A DNA stretch of 20,424 nucleotides from a virus. Of the stretch, positions 13,197 through 20,424 are shown one piece after another. Both the position numbers and the translations under genes were made by a program. The DNA is taken from the IMG/VR virus record IMGVR_UViG_3300047361_000330, positions 1-20,424 of that record. One strand, written 5' to 3'. The notes beneath the pieces are model-generated. The model did no database searches. It saw only the letters and a program-made list of their open reading frames with translations, and was not told where the DNA came from. The first letter of the stretch is position 1; each line of letters opens with the position of its first letter.

Positions 13197-14321
13197 ATGG
13201 CGTCAAGCACTGATTGGGCAAGGACGATTGGTACGACCTTAGTCCTTCATTTGAAGGAAGAAGAACTGGCTACTTTCCGTAAGTACAAGGTCTTTGCACT
13301 TCTTGAAGGCAGCGGTCGTGTCGCAATGAATCAGGGAGGTCGTGGCTTCGACTGGGAAGTCAGATACCGTAATCAGCCTGTGACCTCGAACACAGGTGAG
13401 TCAGCGAGAGTCTTCGCTCGGCACAACCTATGGCAGCGAGCCAATCTTCCGTACCGTGGTTACAGCGTGACCGATATGGTAACAAAACGGGAGATGCTCG
13501 AGAACCGTGGAGTTTCCCAACTTATCGACGTAGCCGGTAAAATGGCAAGTCGTCTTCAAGAGTCTATGCAAGAGCAGCTCGGCCAAGAGATTTACGTTGA
13601 TGGAAATCTTCCCGGCAACGAAAACCGATGGCATGGTCTTGAGTCTATCTTCGGTGTAAACGGTTCCGTTAACATTGACGATGGATCACACGAGACAACT
13701 GCACGAGCAGAAGATCCATTCCTCTGGCCAGATGACATCTACGCTGGTCTTAGCACAGAGCTTGGTGCTCTTGGTGGTGCTCAGCGAGAAGCTGGCTCAT
13801 GGCCTTATGTACCAGTAGACCCAGAGTATGATTACTACTCTCCACTGGTAGTTAACTACAACTCTAGCTTCTTCGGTGGCGCAACAACGTCATGGAAGGA
13901 TCAGTGCATCGAAGCCATCCGAGAGGGTGTCCAACATGCCAAGCGAAACGACACGAAGGAATCACAGATTGATCTCGTGTTACTTAACAGGAAGCTCTAC
14001 ATTGACTTCCTCAACCGTTTAGACAGTCGTGAGCGAGCAATCGTTACGAAGACTGCAGGTCTGAAGTCATACGGCTTCGGTGATGTAGTCGAAATGGACG
14101 GCATCGAAGTTTCGACCGAGTACGCCATTCCATCCGACACAGGGTACGCCTTGTCCATCGGAAACATGGAAATGAAGTGTATGGAAGGCCAGTTAATGAC
14201 CGGCGAAGGTCCTTACTACAACGAAGAGCTTCAAGCGCATCGTTACGCTGTAAGCGTACTTGCCAACATGAAGTTCAAGAGTCCACGTAACTTTGTCAAG
14301 TTCTCACCACAACCTGCTTAA
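13197..14321 (+). CDS. Major capsid protein
   Basis: A 374-residue protein recognised as a phage major capsid protein of the HK97-like fold class. Typical features are an N-terminal 'EGSGRVAMNQGG' and FDWEVRYR region (about 37-58), followed by LPYRGYSVTDMVTKREMLENRG (84-105), where a Tyr/Pro-rich turn precedes the long helix. An 'EIYVDGN' segment and a 'RWHGLESIFG' segment follow at about 131-153. Near the C-terminus, MEGQLMTGEGPYYN and a final beta region with KFKSPRNFVKF are typical. AAGGA lies eight bases before the ATG, 13 bases after the scaffold stop. Its C-ending codons differ visibly from the first two virion genes, as expected for a highly expressed gene. No protease-cleaved delta domain is evident. 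Confidence 0.85.
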   Translation: MASSTDWARTIGTTLVLHLKEEELATFRKYKVFALLEGSGRVAMNQGGRGFDWEVRYRNQPVTSNTGESARVFARHNLWQRANLPYRGYSVTDMVTKREMLENRGVSQLIDVAGKMASRLQESMQEQLGQEIYVDGNLPGNENRWHGLESIFGVNGSVNIDDGSHETTARAEDPFLWPDDIYAGLSTELGALGGAQREAGSWPYVPVDPEYDYYSPLVVNYNSSFFGGATTSWKDQCIEAIREGVQHAKRNDTKESQIDLVLLNRKLYIDFLNRLDSRERAIVTKTAGLKSYGFGDVVEMDGIEVSTEYAIPSDTGYALSIGNMEMKCMEGQLMTGEGPYYNEELQAHRYAVSVLANMKFKSPRNFVKFSPQPA

Positions 14322-14339
14322 GAAGAGGAAAGATAAGCA

Positions 14340-14849
14340 ATGTCAACTTTAACTTCAGATCCGAAGTTTGATCGCGGCAAGACGCTTGGCATCAACGTCG
14401 CGTATTATGACTCGGTAAATCAACCACAGGACTTGCAGGTTGGTGACGGTCTGTCGGTGATTGGGCAACACTCGGTATTCCGAGATGAGAACCCAAGCAC
14501 TGGAGCACTGTACAGCAATTTGACAGTCGAATGTGTCGCAGTAAAGAATGTCGGTTCCGATGTTCTTCAGTGTGGCGACAAGGTTCAGCTTGATCCAACA
14601 GACGCACGACCACTTGGCGTGACTGAAGGTGCAGACGCAACCCTTTACGGGGTTGTTGATGAGTACCTCACAGCACCTGTCAAGGTAGGCGAAGTCTGCT
14701 GGGTAGTGGTTCGCGGCCCAACGGCTGGATCTGCTATCGCATCAGGTGATGCTGACATCGGCACAAAGTTCAATACATTTGATAAAGATGGTGCTCCACT
14801 TGAGCTAAGCCGTCATATCGTCGTGGGATCAGAAGCTCACGGAATGTAG
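14340..14849 (+). CDS. Putative capsid decoration or head-stabilising protein
   Basis: A 169-residue, mostly beta-looking protein immediately after the major capsid gene, the common place for decoration (cement) proteins. GAGGA lies upstream. It is Gly/Val/Thr/Asp-rich with repeated short strands such as NLTVECVAVKNVGSDVLQCG and VKVGEVCWVVVRGP. It has three cysteines but no metal motif. The start contains an LTSDPKFDRGKTLG segment that may be flexible. No sequence family is identified, so the role comes from position and composition. It is the last gene before the hairpin and promoter at 14886-14929. Confidence 0.6.
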   Translation: MSTLTSDPKFDRGKTLGINVAYYDSVNQPQDLQVGDGLSVIGQHSVFRDENPSTGALYSNLTVECVAVKNVGSDVLQCGDKVQLDPTDARPLGVTEGADATLYGVVDEYLTAPVKVGEVCWVVVRGPTAGSAIASGDADIGTKFNTFDKDGAPLELSRHIVVGSEAHGM

Positions 14850-14885
14850 GAAATATAGGGGACCTCTTTGGGGTAGGGGACTCGG

Positions 14886-14918
14886 CAGGGGCAGTTGGTC
14901 TTGTACCTTCTGCCCCTG
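14886..14918 (+). terminator. Strong hairpin after the capsid genes
   Basis: CAGGGGCAG and CTGCCCCTG form a perfect nine-pair, GC-rich stem, with a further GGT/ACC pairing inside the loop. It is followed by TTGTATATAATC, only partly T-rich, so termination is plausible but may be incomplete. It would limit read-through from the capsid genes into packaging genes. The stem region overlaps the next promoter. Confidence 0.5.
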
Positions 14919-14929
14919 TTGTATATAAT
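14901..14929 (+). promoter_or_regulatory. Sigma-70-type promoter before the packaging genes
   Basis: TTGTAC (14901-14906), a 17-base spacer, then a perfect TATAAT (14924-14929). The start would lie some 20 bases before the ATG at 14954. The -35 element is in the loop of the hairpin at 14886-14918. Confidence 0.5.
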
Positions 14930-14953
14930 CACCTAACCCCCAAGGAGACGGAT

Positions 14954-15133
14954 ATGATATATGACAACAGGACGCTAAATCAGCGTAAGAAAGACGCACA
15001 GACCCGTGCTAGTCTTAATCGGGTATCATCTACTCTTAGAGCTTTCGGTCTTATTGGCCGTCCAAACAGCCCTACTGCTGAGTATCGCCGTGATCGTGCT
15101 GTCCATGAAAACATGAGAAAATCTGCTAAATAG
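14954..15133 (+). CDS. Small basic protein (59 aa)
   Basis: A 59-residue protein with a clear ribosome site (AAGGAGA, seven bases before the ATG). It is very basic and Arg-rich (QRKKDAQTRAS, then RPNSPTAEYRRDRAVHENMRK), with a short hydrophobic middle (LRAFGLIGRP). It is unrecognised; a nucleic-acid-binding or packaging accessory role is a guess from charge and from position between the capsid and terminase genes. It lies between two promoter-like sites. Confidence 0.65.
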   Translation: MIYDNRTLNQRKKDAQTRASLNRVSSTLRAFGLIGRPNSPTAEYRRDRAVHENMRKSAK

Positions 15134-15135
15134 CT

Positions 15136-15153
15136 AGTGAACGTGTGTATACT
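15136..15153 (+). promoter_or_regulatory. 18-base promoter-like repeat before the terminase genes
   Basis: AGTGAACGTGTGTATACT, the second copy of the motif at 12042-12059 (one mismatch). It begins three bases after the stop of the 59-residue gene and ends 21 bases before the GTG start of the zinc-ribbon protein. Confidence 0.5.
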
Positions 15154-15174
15154 GTCACGCAATGAGGGATTATT

Positions 15175-15792
15175 GTGACTGACAAGGTGTGTATAGTATG
15201 TGGCGGGACTCATCAAGGCCGTGGTACAACCTGCCCCGAGTGTCGTCGTACAGAGGCACAGAAGAAGGTTGTCAAGCGAGAAGAGAAGACTCTCGACAGA
15301 ATCGAGCAAGAAGCTGCTCGTCTATTTACTCGGGGTGCGTCTCGAGGGGGAGAAAATGTTCCCCATGTAAGCGAGGTGCTGGAAAGGGTGATGTCACTCT
15401 TCGGTGGATCGGGCGGTTTTGCCAGCATGCTCGTGAAGCAGTACTTCGATGCAGCTCCGGGTTCAGCAACCCGTACAAAGATGTTAGAGGCTGTAACCAA
15501 GCTGACCGTACAGACAAGCGAGATGGGTGCAAGTAAGAAGCCTCTGGAGCTATGGACAGACGATGAGCTTGAAGAAGAACTCGACAAACGCCTCGAAGGA
15601 ATCGCCGCTAACTTCCAAGTTATCGAAGCGCAACGAGATGAACCCGATCTCCTTGGGCTCACAGACCACGGGATCACAGAAACGTCAGTTGACGGACCTC
15701 CAAGCGGAGATATCTCAGAGGTCTTGCGAGGCGATCAAGATGTACGAGGCGACCTCGATTCAGGAGGAGATGCACAAGTGCAAGTCGAGTGA
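15175..15792 (+). CDS. Zinc-ribbon protein, candidate small terminase subunit
   Basis: A 205-residue protein starting with GTG (GAGGG eight bases upstream). An N-terminal zinc ribbon is visible: CIVC at 6-9 and CPEC at 20-23. A basic helical region (24-50), a helix-rich middle (about 62-115), and an acidic segment 'ELWTDDELEEELDKRLEG' at 125-142 follow. Such acidic C-terminal segments, and the position directly before the large terminase, fit a small-terminase-like DNA-recognition subunit, though the usual helix-turn-helix is not obvious. It overlaps the terminase gene by about 155 bases if that starts at 15638. The last 50 residues, Gly/Asp-rich, run antiphase to conserved terminase sequence and are probably of little structural value. 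Confidence 0.5.
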   Translation: MTDKVCIVCGGTHQGRGTTCPECRRTEAQKKVVKREEKTLDRIEQEAARLFTRGASRGGENVPHVSEVLERVMSLFGGSGGFASMLVKQYFDAAPGSATRTKMLEAVTKLTVQTSEMGASKKPLELWTDDELEEELDKRLEGIAANFQVIEAQRDEPDLLGLTDHGITETSVDGPPSGDISEVLRGDQDVRGDLDSGGDAQVQVE

Positions 15793-17293
15793 AGTCCTTG
15801 TCATCGGTGGTAACAGGTCTGGCAAGTCTTTATCGACATTCATGGAAGATGCTCGTGCTGTAACGGGCCAAGATCCTTATAACAAGTACCCTGAGAAGGA
15901 TGGCAACCTTGTCATCATTGGTCGTGATTGGAAGCACATTGGCATGGTCGTGTACCCTATGCTGTTTAAGGCTGGGTCGTTTAAGATTATCAGGGATGCT
16001 GATACGAAGGAGTGGCGGGCATACAACCCAGTAGTAGATAAAGAACGGAAAGAAGAGGCAAAGCCTGCGCCCCCTATGATACCTCCACGCTTCATAAAGA
16101 AGACTTCGTGGTTACTCAAGAGTGCAAATTACATACAGAGCTGTGAGCTTCACAACGGATGGCAGATATTCTTTTTCAGTAGTGAGGGTGATCCTCCCCA
16201 AGGTTTTCAGGCAGATAGGGTGCATCTAGATGAGGACGTGGCGAACGAGCAATGGCTACCGGAAATGCAGGCACGTCTTGCAGATAGAAAGGGTTGCTTG
16301 GTCTGGTCCGCAATGCCTCATAGTAAAAACGACGCTCTACTGGGTTTGAGTGAACGGGCAGACAAGGAAGTCGAGGAAGGCCGTGAAAACCCTACTATTC
16401 AGCGTTTTGTTCTTCGCTTTTTGGACAATCCTCATATTGATGAGGAGGAAAAAGCAAAAAATGTAGAGCGTTGGTCTGCTTTAGGCGATGATGTTCTTCG
16501 TATGCGAGCCGAGGGTGAGTTTGTTACCGACTCGGTTCTATGTTACCCAACCTTTCACATGAGTGTACATGGCTATGATCGTGCTGCGTTACCTTCGAAT
16601 GTTATCCCGCCGAATTGGTGTCGTTACGTTGCAATCGACCCCGGACACACAGTCACTGCTGCTCTTTTTGCTGCTGTGCCTCCTGATGGGGACTTGCTTC
16701 TCATATATGATGAACTCTATATCCGTCAGTGCAATGCTGTAAAGTTTGGTGAAGTGATGTTGCAGAAGACCCACGGTCAGCAGTATCATGCGTTCATCAT
16801 GGACATGCACGGAGGACGAATTAGAGAAATTGGCTCAGGTCGTCTTCCTGTGGAGATATACTCAGAGCAACTAAGAGTTCATGACATTAAGAGCACGATA
16901 ACAGGTCACAACTTTTTAGCAGGCTCAGATGATGTTCAAGGACGAATGGCTGAGACTCAGAAGTACCTTCATATCCGTGGCGACAAAGGAACACCAGAAC
17001 TTAGGGTGCTTAGAGGTGCTTGCCCTAATCTCGAAAGGGAGATGAAGCGTTACAAAAAGAAAACACAATACGTCGCGGGCATGAACATTGTCACAGACCA
17101 ACCAAACACACGGGGCGAGGTACACGCTTGCCAAACGCTTGAATATATGTGCGCCGCTCGACCGAAGTATCACAAGCCGCCTGTTAAAACTTTTGGCGAA
17201 GAACATTGGTTAGTTAAGCACTATGAGAACCTGAGAAAGCTCAGGAAGAAGGAAAAGACGAATTACATTTCCCTATCACCCGGAGGACGATAA
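15638..17293 (+). CDS. terL: Terminase large subunit (packaging ATPase and nuclease)
   Basis: The motor that pumps phage DNA into proheads and cuts it. From the ATG at 15638 it has 551 residues. Walker A GGNRSGKS is at 57-64 and Walker B VHLDED at 195-200. In the C-terminal RNase H-like nuclease domain are AIDPGHT (332-338), YDELYI and IMDMHGGR (387-394), which supply the metal-binding acids. The start is uncertain: the open frame runs back to 15527, an ATG at 15563 is possible, and ATG 15742 has a better ribosome site (GAGG). However, the 'SCEAIKMYEATSIQEEMHK' segment just before Walker A is conserved-looking and so must be coding. The stop overlaps the next ATG (TAATG). Confidence 0.93.
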   Translation: MNPISLGSQTTGSQKRQLTDLQAEISQRSCEAIKMYEATSIQEEMHKCKSSEVLVIGGNRSGKSLSTFMEDARAVTGQDPYNKYPEKDGNLVIIGRDWKHIGMVVYPMLFKAGSFKIIRDADTKEWRAYNPVVDKERKEEAKPAPPMIPPRFIKKTSWLLKSANYIQSCELHNGWQIFFFSSEGDPPQGFQADRVHLDEDVANEQWLPEMQARLADRKGCLVWSAMPHSKNDALLGLSERADKEVEEGRENPTIQRFVLRFLDNPHIDEEEKAKNVERWSALGDDVLRMRAEGEFVTDSVLCYPTFHMSVHGYDRAALPSNVIPPNWCRYVAIDPGHTVTAALFAAVPPDGDLLLIYDELYIRQCNAVKFGEVMLQKTHGQQYHAFIMDMHGGRIREIGSGRLPVEIYSEQLRVHDIKSTITGHNFLAGSDDVQGRMAETQKYLHIRGDKGTPELRVLRGACPNLEREMKRYKKKTQYVAGMNIVTDQPNTRGEVHACQTLEYMCAARPKYHKPPVKTFGEEHWLVKHYENLRKLRKKEKTNYISLSPGGR

Positions 17294-17646
17294 TGCCTAA
17301 TTTCAAAGCCCCAGTACTACGAGTTGGAGACCCCGTTAAGTTTCACGCTGATCCGCACAATGACAACGCAAAGCCATACGTTGGATGGTGTCTGAGTGAG
17401 GCAACTCACAATGACGCAACGACTCTCTTGGTATTTACTCCAGAGGTAGGTTTTGTGGAGAAGGTTGCTATCAGACACAAGGATAACCCTGTTTTGCGGG
17501 ATAAACCTAGCCTTGCCTCGATGGGTGGCTGGTCTGAGGCTGATATTACGCTGGACATGAAGAAGATGAAGCAGGCGAAATTCGCTGCTATGGCAACGTC
17601 CGAAAAGTCTGCAAAAGAGACAAAAACTACCCAGAAGGGGAAATAA
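17293..17646 (+). CDS. Hypothetical protein between terminase and portal (117 aa)
   Basis: A 117-residue protein whose ATG overlaps the terminase stop, with GGAGG upstream. The first 80 residues are compact (APVLRVGDPVKFHADP, then LLVFTPEVGFVEKVAIRH), probably a small beta domain. The last 35 are a Lys/Ala/Thr-rich disordered tail. It is not recognised. Its fixed place between terminase and portal suggests a minor head or packaging role. Confidence 0.7.
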   Translation: MPNFKAPVLRVGDPVKFHADPHNDNAKPYVGWCLSEATHNDATTLLVFTPEVGFVEKVAIRHKDNPVLRDKPSLASMGGWSEADITLDMKKMKQAKFAAMATSEKSAKETKTTQKGK

Positions 17647-17649
17647 TCT

Positions 17650-19743
17650 ATGGCTATCCAGCAGCAGACCGGCGTACCACTGTCTAAAAAAGAGGTTCCA
17701 AAGGGTGCCGAAACTCCAGATGAGATTCTGAAGTACATGGCTACCGTGTGGCTTGACAAGATTTCAAAAGCCTACAAGCACAAAAAGTCGTTCAATGACG
17801 ACGCTTGGGAAGCTAGGAACTTCTTTGATGGCGAGGCGAATTGGTTCTGGAAGGACAATTACGCTAGGAGCGAGAACGGTTACAACAGAACCATGAATGC
17901 TCCCGGTTTCCGAATGCAGGTTAACAAGGTCTTTGAAGCTGTAAAGCTGTTTGGTTCGGTCATTTATCATAGAAACCCTTTTCGTCAAGTGACGCCCTCT
18001 ACAGTACCTATTGTTCCACCAGAGGCACTCGGCATTAACATGGCAGACCCTAACATGGCCATGCAGTACGAGCAGATGGTTCAGGTCACAAGCATGAAGG
18101 CAGGCATTCGAGATGTCGTGGCCGATCTTCTCCAACGGGTACTTAACTACACTCCAAGAGAATATGACCTAAAGACTCATAGCCGTCGAGTTGTCGATGA
18201 AGGACTGATCACTGGCTGTGGTGTCTGGTGGACTGAGTTGATGACCATGCCTAATGGCCGTCAGTTTATTGGTTCATTTGCTGACAGCATTGACAACTTC
18301 CTAATGGATCCTGATGCCACAGAGATAGAAGACATCTTGTGGTGTGCTAAGCGTTGCGTTCATCCAATACATGAAGTTGCACAGAAGTACAACTTGGATG
18401 AAGCTGCATTGAAGGGAAACATAGACAAGCAGGGGGCTCAAAATGCTAGATCCCAAGAGCAAGTCGTATTTGGAGATTATGACGGCACAGGGAGGCGCAC
18501 CTCGGGCCCAACGGGCAAGACAAATGATCTTTGCGTCTATTGGAAAATATGGAGCAAAACGGGCGTTGGAGACCGTCTTAAGGATGCCCCCAAAGACCTT
18601 AGAGGAGTATTTGATGGGCTGGGAGAGAACGCCTACATTGTTGTGGCCGAAGGGGTGGACTACCCGCTTAACATACAGCCTTCGATGTTAGGTGAAGAAG
18701 TGAACGAGCAGGGTGTTCCCAATTCACTTTTTACGGCTGTTCAGTGGCCGATTCCGTTTTGGGCTGACGGTGCGAACGGTTGGCCGTTTACTACGTTTAG
18801 TCCGCATCGAAAGCCGGGATACATTTGGCCGATCAGTCACATTAAGCCAGCAGTTCCAGAACTGCGTTTTTTGTGCTGGGCGTATTCGTTCATGGCACAA
18901 AGAGTAGCTACATCCTGCGAGACGCTATTGGGTGTTAGCAAGGCCGCCGATCAAGACATCAAGGATCAGATACTTTCTCAGAGTGAAGCTGGATTCAAGA
19001 TTGTCGAAGTCAGCGAAATGTTGGGTCGCAGTGTAAATGATATTATCAGCGTATTCCAGTTGCCTAATGTAACTGGAGAAATTTGGCAAGTAATTGACGC
19101 TGTGACTCAACTCGCTGACAAACGCTTAGGAATGACTGAGCTTGTCTATGGTATGACTGACAAGCAGATTCGTTCAGCAACAGAAGCGTCTGTTAAATCT
19201 GACCAGATTAGCATTCGTCCTGATGACATGGCAGAAGTTCTAGAAAACTCTATGACTTTGTTATCTCGTAAGGAGGCCATCGCAACACGGTGGCTTCTTA
19301 AAGCTGAAGACCTAGAGCCAATTCTTGGGCCTCTTGGTGCAGCAGCTTGGGAACAGCATGTACAGCAGATGAATCCGTATGAGATTGCTAGAGAATACGA
19401 CTATACGGTTGAGGCTGGAAGTGCGAAGAAAAAGAATAAATCTGCACGGATTGAGCAGATGAACAATGCCATGCAAGTTCTTGGTCCTGTATTGCAGGGT
19501 CTGATTGGTGCTGGAATCGTGGAGCCGTTTAACGCCCTGATAGCTGATTGGGCTGATTCGATGGATTTAGAAGCCTCTGCGTACATGATTCCACCACCAC
19601 CACAACCTGATCCGATGATGGAACAGCCTCAAGAAGGCCCGCCTCCAGAGGAAGTTCCTCCAGAAGAACAGCAAGCTCTCCCTCCACCAGAAGGAGAGCC
19701 AATACCGGGAGCACCGCAGATACCGCCCGAGTTAGTAGGTTAA
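17650..19743 (+). CDS. Portal protein
   Basis: A 697-residue protein, the ring at the capsid vertex through which DNA is packaged and ejected. The call rests on its length, its place just after terminase, and portal-like sequence. This includes an N-terminal helical region with DDAWEARNFFDGEANWFW (50-67), FRMQVNKVFEAVKLFGSVIYHR (88-109), a 'VDEGLITGCGVWWTEL' segment (about 181-196), and a long central helical core with TGEIWQVIDAVTQLADKRLGMTE. The last 50 residues are Pro/Glu/Gln-rich (PPPPQPDPMMEQPQEGPPPE) and probably disordered. The size suggests a short-tailed (podovirus-like) portal. It starts three bases after the preceding stop, with AGGGG upstream. No ATPase or signal motif is present. 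Confidence 0.8.
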   Translation: MAIQQQTGVPLSKKEVPKGAETPDEILKYMATVWLDKISKAYKHKKSFNDDAWEARNFFDGEANWFWKDNYARSENGYNRTMNAPGFRMQVNKVFEAVKLFGSVIYHRNPFRQVTPSTVPIVPPEALGINMADPNMAMQYEQMVQVTSMKAGIRDVVADLLQRVLNYTPREYDLKTHSRRVVDEGLITGCGVWWTELMTMPNGRQFIGSFADSIDNFLMDPDATEIEDILWCAKRCVHPIHEVAQKYNLDEAALKGNIDKQGAQNARSQEQVVFGDYDGTGRRTSGPTGKTNDLCVYWKIWSKTGVGDRLKDAPKDLRGVFDGLGENAYIVVAEGVDYPLNIQPSMLGEEVNEQGVPNSLFTAVQWPIPFWADGANGWPFTTFSPHRKPGYIWPISHIKPAVPELRFLCWAYSFMAQRVATSCETLLGVSKAADQDIKDQILSQSEAGFKIVEVSEMLGRSVNDIISVFQLPNVTGEIWQVIDAVTQLADKRLGMTELVYGMTDKQIRSATEASVKSDQISIRPDDMAEVLENSMTLLSRKEAIATRWLLKAEDLEPILGPLGAAAWEQHVQQMNPYEIAREYDYTVEAGSAKKKNKSARIEQMNNAMQVLGPVLQGLIGAGIVEPFNALIADWADSMDLEASAYMIPPPPQPDPMMEQPQEGPPPEEVPPEEQQALPPPEGEPIPGAPQIPPELVG

Positions 19744-19776
19744 GCCCATTTTCTCCCTGAAAGAGACATAAACACC

Positions 19777-20322
19777 ATGATGGAATTGCCTTTAGAAATC
19801 GCAGAAGCACCTGCCCATGTGCAGGCACACTACATATCCATGATCGAAGATGGTCAAAGTCCTCGATTTGCGGAGATGTGTGCTTTAAGTCAGCCTCCGG
19901 GGACGGGTCAGACTGACCGTGCATTTCTTGAAGGCCGTAACAACATGGAGTGGTTAAACAAATTACCTAAGCGTCAGGCAGATCGAATGGTAGCTGCTGC
20001 TAAGGCAGCGGGAGTTAATCCAGCAGGGAAGTATTACTTTGGTGGCATAGCAGACAAGCGTGGAATATATGACCCTAAAGCATGGGTGTCTGATTCTAGC
20101 GATGTCAAGAAGGTTGCTGAAGAACGTGGGATGGATGTGGATGGAGCAATAAAACACAAATCAAAGAATCGTCCTGTATCGACGCAGAAGGTGGCGTTGG
20201 CACAGGACATTGTTGATAGAGAAACCAAGTACGAGCTTTCGCAAGACCCCAACATAACGAAGAAGGAGGCTCGACGTAGGGCGATCAAGAACACTACGCC
20301 ACATTGGAAGAAGAAGAAATGA
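19777..20322 (+). CDS. Hypothetical virion-block protein (181 aa)
   Basis: A 181-residue protein that I do not recognise. The ATG at 19777 is followed by a second at 19780; the ribosome site (AAAGAGA) is distant, so either may be used. The N-terminus (ELPLEIAEAPAHVQAHY) is followed by a 'DGQSPRFAEMCALSQPPGT' segment, a helical middle with KRQADRMVAAAKAAG, and a very basic C-terminus (KKEARRRAIKNTT, then HWKKKK) that suggests nucleic-acid contact. Its stop overlaps the next start (ATGA). It may be a minor head protein or a DNA-associated internal protein. Confidence 0.65.
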   Translation: MMELPLEIAEAPAHVQAHYISMIEDGQSPRFAEMCALSQPPGTGQTDRAFLEGRNNMEWLNKLPKRQADRMVAAAKAAGVNPAGKYYFGGIADKRGIYDPKAWVSDSSDVKKVAEERGMDVDGAIKHKSKNRPVSTQKVALAQDIVDRETKYELSQDPNITKKEARRRAIKNTTPHWKKKK

Positions 20323-20424
20323 CATACAGGATACTGACAAAGAGGAACAATGAGCAAGGCGTTGTACCGCATGCTACAGAGTTAGCTCTCGGAGAGCTAG
20401 CGCTGAACTACCACGACATGATCC
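20319..20424 (+). CDS. Tail fibre-like protein, N-terminal fragment cut by window end
   Basis: A frame starting ATGACATAC, overlapping the previous stop (ATGA), that runs off the window after 35 codons. The visible part, with 'VVPHATELALGELALNYHD', matches a common N-terminal motif of phage tail-fibre and receptor-side proteins (VPTA..L..GELALN..D). That fits its place after head genes. Only the N-terminus is visible, so the full identity is open. Confidence 0.6.
   Translation, partial: MTYRILTKRNNEQGVVPHATELALGELALNYHDMI

Noticed and set aside
14856-14870. CCCCTATATTTCC on the minus strand, like the first block of the 35-base element
   Set aside because: The second block (TCTCTA..AGTA) is missing at the fixed spacing and no minus-strand gene lies downstream, so it is probably a chance match.
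19590-19740. Possible tandem DNA repeat (CCTCCAGA-like units)
   Set aside because: The repeats are short and irregular and are explained by the Pro/Glu-rich tail of the portal protein.

Overview
The window is about 20.4 kb of a tailed double-stranded DNA phage or prophage (Caudoviricetes). It carries a complete set of capsid-assembly and DNA-packaging genes: probable scaffold, major capsid protein, large terminase and portal. The genes are dense, often overlap by one or a few bases, and mostly have clear Shine-Dalgarno sites. The host cannot be named. A lipobox protein and a Shine-Dalgarno-using, sigma-70-type transcription system fit a Gram-negative bacterium; an aquatic uncultured phage is my guess, not something the sequence proves. 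No tRNA, rRNA, CRISPR array or insertion sequence was seen.

Layout. (1) 35-1506, plus strand: a cysteine-rich lipoprotein with a DnaJ-type zinc-binding motif, a one-pass membrane coiled-coil protein overlapping it, and a small phage sigma-70-family factor. The first two may be a lysis (spanin-like) pair. (2) 1460-8431, minus strand: a serine recombinase, then three transcription units each headed by a copy of a conserved 35-base element (4940-4974, 6381-6415, 8488-8522). In transcription order the units are: a membrane protein, a hypothetical protein, two tiny related membrane proteins and an HNH nuclease; then a 20-residue hydrophobic peptide, a gamma-glutamylcyclotransferase-like protein and three small hypotheticals; then a cysteine-rich amidoligase, a class II glutamine amidotransferase and a hypothetical protein. 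(3) 8432-8807: a transcription-divergence region with repeats and possibly one small gene. (4) 8808-20424, plus strand, the virion block: an HExxH metallopeptidase-like protein, a large unknown protein, scaffold, major capsid protein, a probable decoration protein, a small basic protein, a zinc-ribbon protein in the small-terminase position, large terminase, an unknown, portal, an unknown, and the start of a tail-fibre-like gene cut by the window end.

How it may work together. The virion block encodes prohead assembly and packaging. The minus-strand block is probably early or middle accessory functions. Its most striking content is the trio of amidoligase, glutamine amidotransferase and cyclotransferase-like protein, which predicts an amide- or peptide-bond-forming modification pathway with unknown substrate. 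The phage sigma factor may read the three-copy promoter-like element, but this is inference. Nested inverted repeats next to the serine recombinase, and a related motif at the far end of the minus-strand block, could be recombination sites or operators.
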